From Mesonia aestuariivivens (GTDB lineage: Bacteria > Bacteroidota > Bacteroidia > Flavobacteriales > Flavobacteriaceae), in NCBI RefSeq assembly GCF_019311235.1, contig NZ_JAHWDF010000003.1, positions 62,001-126,000 of the forward strand: a stretch of DNA of 64,000 nt. Direction: 5' to 3'. Positions 59,950-64,000 of the stretch are shown here, piece after piece; the first letter of the stretch is position 1, and every line of letters begins with the position of its first letter. The notes under the pieces are model-generated. The model made no database searches, was not told the DNA's origin, and saw only the letters and a program-made list of their open reading frames with translations. The position numbers were made by a program, and so were the translations under genes.

Positions 59950-60756
59950 ATGATCATCATCAAGAATAAAGAACAACTAGAGTTAATGCGTGAAAGCGCA
60001 CAAATCGTATCTAAAACCTTAGGTATAATTGCAAAAGAAATCAAACCTGGTGTAACCACTCTTCAACTAGATAAAATAGCAGAAGAGTATATTCGGTCTG
60101 AAGGTGCAAAACCTGGCTTTTTAGGGATGTATGGTTTTCCTAATTCGTTATGTATGAGCCCAAATGCTCAAGTTGTTCATGGAATTCCAAATGATAAGCC
60201 CCTAGAGGAAGGAGATATTATCTCTGTAGATTGCGGAGCTTTCAAAAATGGATATTATGGTGATCACGCTTATACTTTTGAAGTTGGTGAAGTTTCACCA
60301 GAAATAAAAAAACTCTTAAAAGTAACCAAAGAATCTCTATATAAAGGCATTAGAGAATTTAAATTAGGGAATCGTGTAGGAGATGTTGGCTATGCTATAC
60401 AAAAACATGCAGAAGATCATGGGTACGGCGTAGTAAGAGAGCTTGTAGGACATGGCCTTGGAGAAGAAATGCATGAAGACCCAGAAATGCCAAATTATGG
60501 AAAAAGAGGTCGAGGTAAAAAATTCGTAGAAGGAATGGCAGTAGCCATTGAACCTATGATAAATTTAGGAACAAAACGCATCAAACAACTTCGTGATGGC
60601 TGGACTATCCTTACTGCAGACGGGAAAGTCAGTGCACATTTTGAACATGATGTCGCCCTGGTAGATGGTCACCCCCAATTGCTATCTACCTTTGATTATA
60701 TTTATGAATCATTGGGAATTAAAAGCGAAGAAGAAGATGAATTTAGAAAAAAATGA
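59950..60756 (+). CDS. map: Type I methionine aminopeptidase
   Basis: Removes the initiator Met from new proteins. The metal-binding residues are in ISVDCGAFKNGYYGDHAYTF (two Asp), RELVGHGLGEEMHEDPEMPNY (His), VAIEPM (Glu) and HFEHDVALVDG (Glu). The 268-residue length is normal for a type Ia enzyme. Its last 20 bases overlap the start of the HNH-like gene in a different frame. Confidence 0.95.
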   Translation: MIIIKNKEQLELMRESAQIVSKTLGIIAKEIKPGVTTLQLDKIAEEYIRSEGAKPGFLGMYGFPNSLCMSPNAQVVHGIPNDKPLEEGDIISVDCGAFKNGYYGDHAYTFEVGEVSPEIKKLLKVTKESLYKGIREFKLGNRVGDVGYAIQKHAEDHGYGVVRELVGHGLGEEMHEDPEMPNYGKRGRGKKFVEGMAVAIEPMINLGTKRIKQLRDGWTILTADGKVSAHFEHDVALVDGHPQLLSTFDYIYESLGIKSEEEDEFRKK

Positions 60757-61315
60757 ATCCTTTTACCGTGACAACAATTTCGTTGAAGAATGGCGGTATT
60801 ACTATGAAGATGACTGGGCAGAAGGCTATGAAATAGCTATTTCTAGCACCGGTAGAGTGATGAATTTTGTAAAAAGCAAAAACGGAGTCATTCTAAAAGG
60901 AAGTTCTATTAATGGTTATCAAGTATTCAATACTAAAATGAATGATGGTAAACGCAAGAACTTTTACCTACACAAGGTCATGGCAATAGCCTTTTTAGAA
61001 AAACCAGAAGATGGCCTTTTTGTAATTCATAAAAATTATGATAAAAAAGATAACAACATCAAAAACTTAGCTTGGGTAAACCGTAAAGAATGGGAAAAAC
61101 ACCAAGATAAAAACCCTAAAGTAATTGCTAAAAGAAAAAGTAAACGTAGAACTTATACAAAACTAAGTTATGCTGAAGCTACTATTCTTAAAAAGAAATT
61201 ACTAGATCCTAACAGAAAAACAAGACTAAAAGTTCTTGCCAAACAATTTGGTGTTTCTGAAATGCAATTGCACCGAATTAAAACAGGAGAAAACTGGGCA
61301 GATCTTAAAGTATAA
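60737..61315 (+). CDS. NUMOD4/HNH-like DNA-binding protein
   Basis: The N-terminal part (EEWRYYYEDDWAEGYEIAISSTGRVMNFVKSKNGVILKGSSINGYQVFNT) resembles NUMOD4 modules of homing endonucleases. It is followed by a HNH-like stretch LHKVMAIAFLEKPEDGLFVIHKNYDKKDNNIKNLAWV, in which the first canonical His-Asn pair seems degenerate. The C-terminal RLKVLAKQFGVSEMQLHRIKTGENW is a helix-turn-helix. ATG at 60737 is preferred because the longer frame lies inside map. It is translationally coupled to map and to the methyltransferase downstream, so it looks resident rather than mobile. Nuclease activity is doubtful. Confidence 0.7.
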   Translation: MNLEKNESFYRDNNFVEEWRYYYEDDWAEGYEIAISSTGRVMNFVKSKNGVILKGSSINGYQVFNTKMNDGKRKNFYLHKVMAIAFLEKPEDGLFVIHKNYDKKDNNIKNLAWVNRKEWEKHQDKNPKVIAKRKSKRRTYTKLSYAEATILKKKLLDPNRKTRLKVLAKQFGVSEMQLHRIKTGENWADLKV

Positions 61316-61316
61316 T

Positions 61317-62093
61317 ATGATCAAAAAAGTATTTAAATCTATATTAAATACCATACCTAGACCTCTATTAATTAAGGCTAGCTATATTGCTAAACCTTTT
61401 TTAGTAAGCCTTCTTAAAGGTAAAAATTACACAGACCCTATTGATGGTAAAAGCTTTTCTAAGTTTTTACCATATGGGTATGAAAATCAGCGAGAAAATG
61501 TTTTATCGCCTTCTACTTTATCTTTAGAAAGACATCGCTTACTATGGCTTTATTTAAAAAATAAGACAGATTTTTTCACTTCGGAAAAATCTGTCTTACA
61601 TTTTGCTCCAGAGCAAGCTTTTTACAAACGTTTTAGAAAACTCTCTAATATTAATTATACCACTACAGACCTAAACTCTCCTTTAGCCGATGTTAAGGCA
61701 GATATTTGCAACTTGCCATTTAAGGATAATGAATATGATTTTATACTTTGCAATCACGTATTAGAACATATTCCTGATGATACAAAAGCAATGCAAGAAC
61801 TATATAGAATACTTAAGCCTAATGGCATTGCTATTTTACAAATTCCGCAAGAGTTAGAAAGAGAATTTACTTTTGAAGATAACAGCATCACCAACCCTAA
61901 AGAACGTGCTAAAATATTTGGACAATATGACCATGTAAGAATTTACGGCCGTGATTATTTTGATAAATTAAAATCTATCGGTTTTGAAGTTATAGAAGCA
62001 GACTATACTAGAGAACTTAGTGAAGAGCTAATAAATAAATACAGATTAGCAAAAGGCGAAATTATTCCCGTTTGCATTAAGCCAAATAGTTAA
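61317..62093 (+). CDS. Class I SAM-dependent methyltransferase
   Basis: The protein has SVLHFAPEQAFYKRFRKL (SAM loop variant), VKADICNLPFKDNEYDFILCNHVLEHIPDDTKAMQELYRILKPNGIAILQIP and a C-terminal VRIYGRDYFDKLKSIGFEV, as in Methyltransf_11 members. ATG at 61317 is chosen because a longer frame from 61236 overlaps the preceding gene. The 258-residue protein is complete: its TAA stop is part of the 8-base target duplication of the IS element that follows. Confidence 0.85.
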   Translation: MIKKVFKSILNTIPRPLLIKASYIAKPFLVSLLKGKNYTDPIDGKSFSKFLPYGYENQRENVLSPSTLSLERHRLLWLYLKNKTDFFTSEKSVLHFAPEQAFYKRFRKLSNINYTTTDLNSPLADVKADICNLPFKDNEYDFILCNHVLEHIPDDTKAMQELYRILKPNGIAILQIPQELEREFTFEDNSITNPKERAKIFGQYDHVRIYGRDYFDKLKSIGFEVIEADYTRELSEELINKYRLAKGEIIPVCIKPNS

Positions 62094-62097
62094 TTAG
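62090..62097. repeat. Left target-site duplication TTAATTAG
   Basis: TTAATTAG at 62090-62097 is repeated exactly at 63429-63436, flanking the IS. The left copy contains the methyltransferase stop codon TAA. Confidence 0.8.
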
Positions 62098-62125
62098 GGC
62101 ACTATCTCATTAACTGTGTAAGTTT

Positions 62126-62161
62126 AAAAAATAGCTTGGGTCATGACCCAAGCTATTTTTT
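62126..62161. terminator. Perfect 36-base palindrome inside the IS left end
   Basis: AAAAAATAGCTTGGGTCA and its exact complement form a hairpin with no unpaired base except the turn, followed by more T. It should terminate transcription entering from the methyltransferase side. Confidence 0.75.
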
Positions 62162-62186
62162 TTTAATTTTAAATCCAAACACAGTA

Positions 62187-63363
62187 ATGAAAAAAGAAGA
62201 TTTATTAAACGATAACTTTCTCAAGCAATTTAAAAGCGGAGAGGAACTAACAGGCTTTTTAAAGCAACTACAAAACGTGGCATCGAGAAGATGCTTGAAG
62301 GAGAACTAGACAGTCACCTTGATAATGTTAAAAACCAGAAGAGTAGCTCTGGCAATACTCGTAATGGCTATACGAGTAAAAAAGTGAGAACCAGCTTTGG
62401 TGAGTCAGAAATAAGCACTCCTAGAGATCGTGACTCCTCTTTTAACCCTATGATTGTTACCAAGCGCAAAAATATGGTGAACGGTATTGAAAATGTGATT
62501 ATCTCTCTTTATGCTAAAGGGATGAGTAATAGTGATATTGAGCAGCAAATACTTGAGGTTTATAATTTTGAAGTCTCCACCTCTACCATTTCAAGGATTA
62601 CAGACCGTATTACAAATGATATTGTATCCTGGCAGAACCGACCTTTAGAGCCAGTTTATCTTATTGTCTGGATGGACGGTATTGTTTTCAAGGTAAGAGA
62701 GAACTCCAAAGTAATCAATAAAACAGCTTACATAGCTGTAGGGCTTGGTAGAGATGGTAAAAAAGAAGTTTTAGGACTTTGGAGTCCGCAGCCTTTTGGA
62801 TGAGTGTGCTTACCGATATGAAAGCTAGAGGGGGTAGAAGACTTACTTATCACTGCTACTGATAATCTCAATGGGTTTACCGCTACTATCAAAACTGTCT
62901 TCCCTGAATCCAAAACTCAGATATGCGTAGTACATCACATCAGAAACGCTTGTAAATACTTAGTATGGAAAGATAAAAAACAATTTACAAAAGATATGAA
63001 GTATATCTATGACGCACCTACAAAACAAGCTGCAGAAGCTGCTTTAAAGGATTTTGCTCAAAAGTGGGAAAGTAAGTAATCTTATGCCATTAAAAGCTGG
63101 CAGGATAACTGGGATGAGCTTACCGTATTCTTTGAGTTCCCAATAGAGATTAGAAAAATCATCTATACCACCAACCTAATAGAGAACCTTAATGGAAAAA
63201 TACGTAAATACACCAAAAAAAATTATCATTCCCAACAGATGAGGCTGTTATAAAATCTGTATATTTGGCAATAAGAGAAGCAACTAAAAAATGGTCGATG
63301 CCAGTCAGAAACTGGGGAATCATTCTTAATCAGTTCTTAACTATATATGATAAAAGGGTTTAA
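62187..63363 (+). pseudogene. IS256-family transposase, multiply frameshifted
   Basis: The family protein can be followed through three frames: N-terminus MKKEDLLNDNFLKQFKSGEELTGFLKQLQ, then RNGYTSKKVRTSFGESEISTPRDRD and YLIVWMDGIVFKV (first catalytic Asp), then LITATDNLNGF (second Asp) and [17 protein letters not shown]. Interruptions are a one-base loss near 62271, a small deletion near 62783, one extra G near 62830, a TAA at 63077 and a lost base in an A run at 63215-63222. The original would be about 400 residues. Confidence 0.9.
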
Positions 63364-63428
63364 CTCTAAATATTAATTAAAGACAAACCCAAGGTATTTT
63401 AAACTTACACACTTTACAGGATAGTGTC

Positions 63429-63436
63429 TTAATTAG
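63429..63436. repeat. Right target-site duplication TTAATTAG
   Basis: Exact copy of 62090-62097. It begins with TTA, the minus-strand stop codon of the ApbE gene. Confidence 0.8.
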
Positions 63437-64000
63437 GCATTAATTGTTTTTGAAAATTATTAGTTACAAAAACTTTAGTACTATCGTTTTCTGTGAAAAT
63501 TAAATAAGCGTCTATAGCTTTTTCATTTTCTAAAACTTCTTTAGCTTTATCTATACCCATTGCCATAAATGCTGTTGCATAAGCATCAGCTTCTCCACAA
63601 GTTTTTGCAAGCACAGAAGCACTTAACACATTACTTTTTTCAGCTTTACCTGTTTTGGGATTTATGGTATGAACAAATTTTTCCCCCGTTAAAGAATCTA
63701 CCCTAAACTTTCTATAATTACCAGAGGTTGCTAATCCTTGATTTTTCATTTCTAAAACCGCAATAATTTCTCTATTCAATTCATCTTGATAAGGATTGTC
63801 TAGCCCTACTCTCCAAGCTTGATTTCTATCTGTATTTTTCCCATTTACGCGCAGTTCTCCACCTAATTCAACTAGATAATTATTAACTCCGTTGTTTTCT
63901 AAATACACCGCTAAACGATCTACAGTATAACCTTTAGCTATAGAATTAAACTCTAAATAGCTGTTTGCTAATTGTTTTTCAATTCGATTATCTGGAGTTA
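63429..64000 (-). CDS. apbE: FAD:protein FMN transferase, ApbE family (5' end outside window)
   Basis: The enzyme attaches FMN covalently to proteins such as Na+-translocating NADH:quinone reductase subunits. Visible landmarks are LEFNSIAKGYTVDRLA, NNYLVELGGELRVNGKN, AWRVGLDNPYQ, KFVHTINPKTGKAEKSNVLSASVLAKTCGEADAYATAFMAMG. The frame stays open to base 64000, so the N-terminal half is cut by the window edge; an internal GTG at 63908 is not the real start. The stop codon lies in the right target duplication of the IS. Confidence 0.88.
   Translation of the reverse strand, partial: TPDNRIEKQLANSYLEFNSIAKGYTVDRLAVYLENNGVNNYLVELGGELRVNGKNTDRNQAWRVGLDNPYQDELNREIIAVLEMKNQGLATSGNYRKFRVDSLTGEKFVHTINPKTGKAEKSNVLSASVLAKTCGEADAYATAFMAMGIDKAKEVLENEKAIDAYLIFTENDSTKVFVTNNFQKQLMPN

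Larger units (their letters stand above)
62098..63428. mobile_element. IS256-family insertion sequence (1331 bp, inactive)
   Basis: Terminal inverted repeats of 31 bases match at 25 positions; both ends read G-G/A-CACTATC outermost and share TGTGTAAGTTTAAA innermost. An 8-base direct repeat TTAATTAG flanks the element. The length, an 8-base duplication and the transposase remnant fit IS256. The transposase is broken in several places, so the element cannot move by itself. Confidence 0.88.

Noticed and set aside
60665-60736. A longer N-terminus for the HNH-like protein
   Set aside because: It lies inside map in another frame and adds residues unlike the family.
61317-62093. Possible truncation of the methyltransferase by the IS
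   Set aside because: Its stop codon is in the target duplication and would be identical in the empty site, so the protein is complete.
1-64000. A CRISPR array
   Set aside because: I saw no regularly spaced direct repeats; the repeats present are dispersed palindromes.

Overview
The window reads as part of the chromosome of a marine-type member of the Flavobacteriaceae (Bacteroidota). The evidence is very low GC, promoters of the Bacteroidota type (TTG, then TAnnTTTG), a tmRNA tag ending GENNYALAA, signal-peptide lipoproteins, TonB-dependent uptake, DUF6702/MbnP/HTH_34 families and flavobacterial palindromic repeats. I cannot name the species from the sequence. Both edges cut a gene: a lipoprotein at the left and an ApbE flavinyltransferase at the right.

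Layout. 1-9.1 kb: KDO-8-P synthase, then porin, BCCT osmolyte transporter and universal stress protein in one run, then a small regulon (membrane protein plus winged-helix regulator, MpaB-like protein, Coq4-like protein, CreD) sharing a palindromic operator. 9.25-11.9 kb: a minus-strand trio (DUF1287, endonuclease/exonuclease/phosphatase, saccharopine-dehydrogenase-like). 12.0-12.6 kb: a structured RNA repeat followed by ssrA. 12.7-18.2 kb: a minus-strand locus with YtkA-like lipoprotein, TonB receptor with OprC-like Cys/Met residues, MbnP and a diheme MbnH-like peroxidase, probably for copper handling. 18.3-20.9 kb: rhodanese and thioredoxin genes. 21-22.8 kb: MarR regulator, nitroreductase and YceI.

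22.8-29.8 kb: a complete trp operon (trpE-G-D-C-F-B-A) behind a Trp-Trp-Trp leader peptide and a terminator. Repeats have settled in its intercistronic gaps. 30-36.7 kb: DUF1697, VWA lipoprotein, flavin reductase, a frameshifted DUF2256 gene, DASH cryptochrome, an FeS photolyase and small stress-type proteins. 36.8-46.4 kb: tryptophan degradation beyond kynurenine (kynU, kmo, hydratase/decarboxylase, aminomuconate deaminase, aminomuconate-semialdehyde dehydrogenase, SDR, ACMSD), with an AbiH phage-defence gene inside it and no 3-hydroxyanthranilate dioxygenase. Tryptophan synthesis and degradation therefore sit about 7 kb apart.

46.4-52.5 kb: minus-strand PAP2, TatA, M1 peptidase, DUF6702 and three tandem paralogues with a carboxypeptidase-like regulatory domain. 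52.6-62.1 kb: peptidase E, glutaminase, tRNA-Gly, ClpP-like protease, two acetyltransferases, M15 peptidase, phosphoglycerate mutase, thioredoxin-like, HAD-like, methionine aminopeptidase, an HNH/NUMOD4-like protein and a methyltransferase. 62.1-63.4 kb: a decayed IS256-family element inserted exactly at the shared stop-codon region of two convergent genes.

The observations I consider strongest are the three-copy structured RNA with covarying outer stems, the HTH_34 operator regulon, the MbnP/MbnH/TonB locus, the WWW leader attenuator, and the IS element whose target duplication preserved both stop codons.
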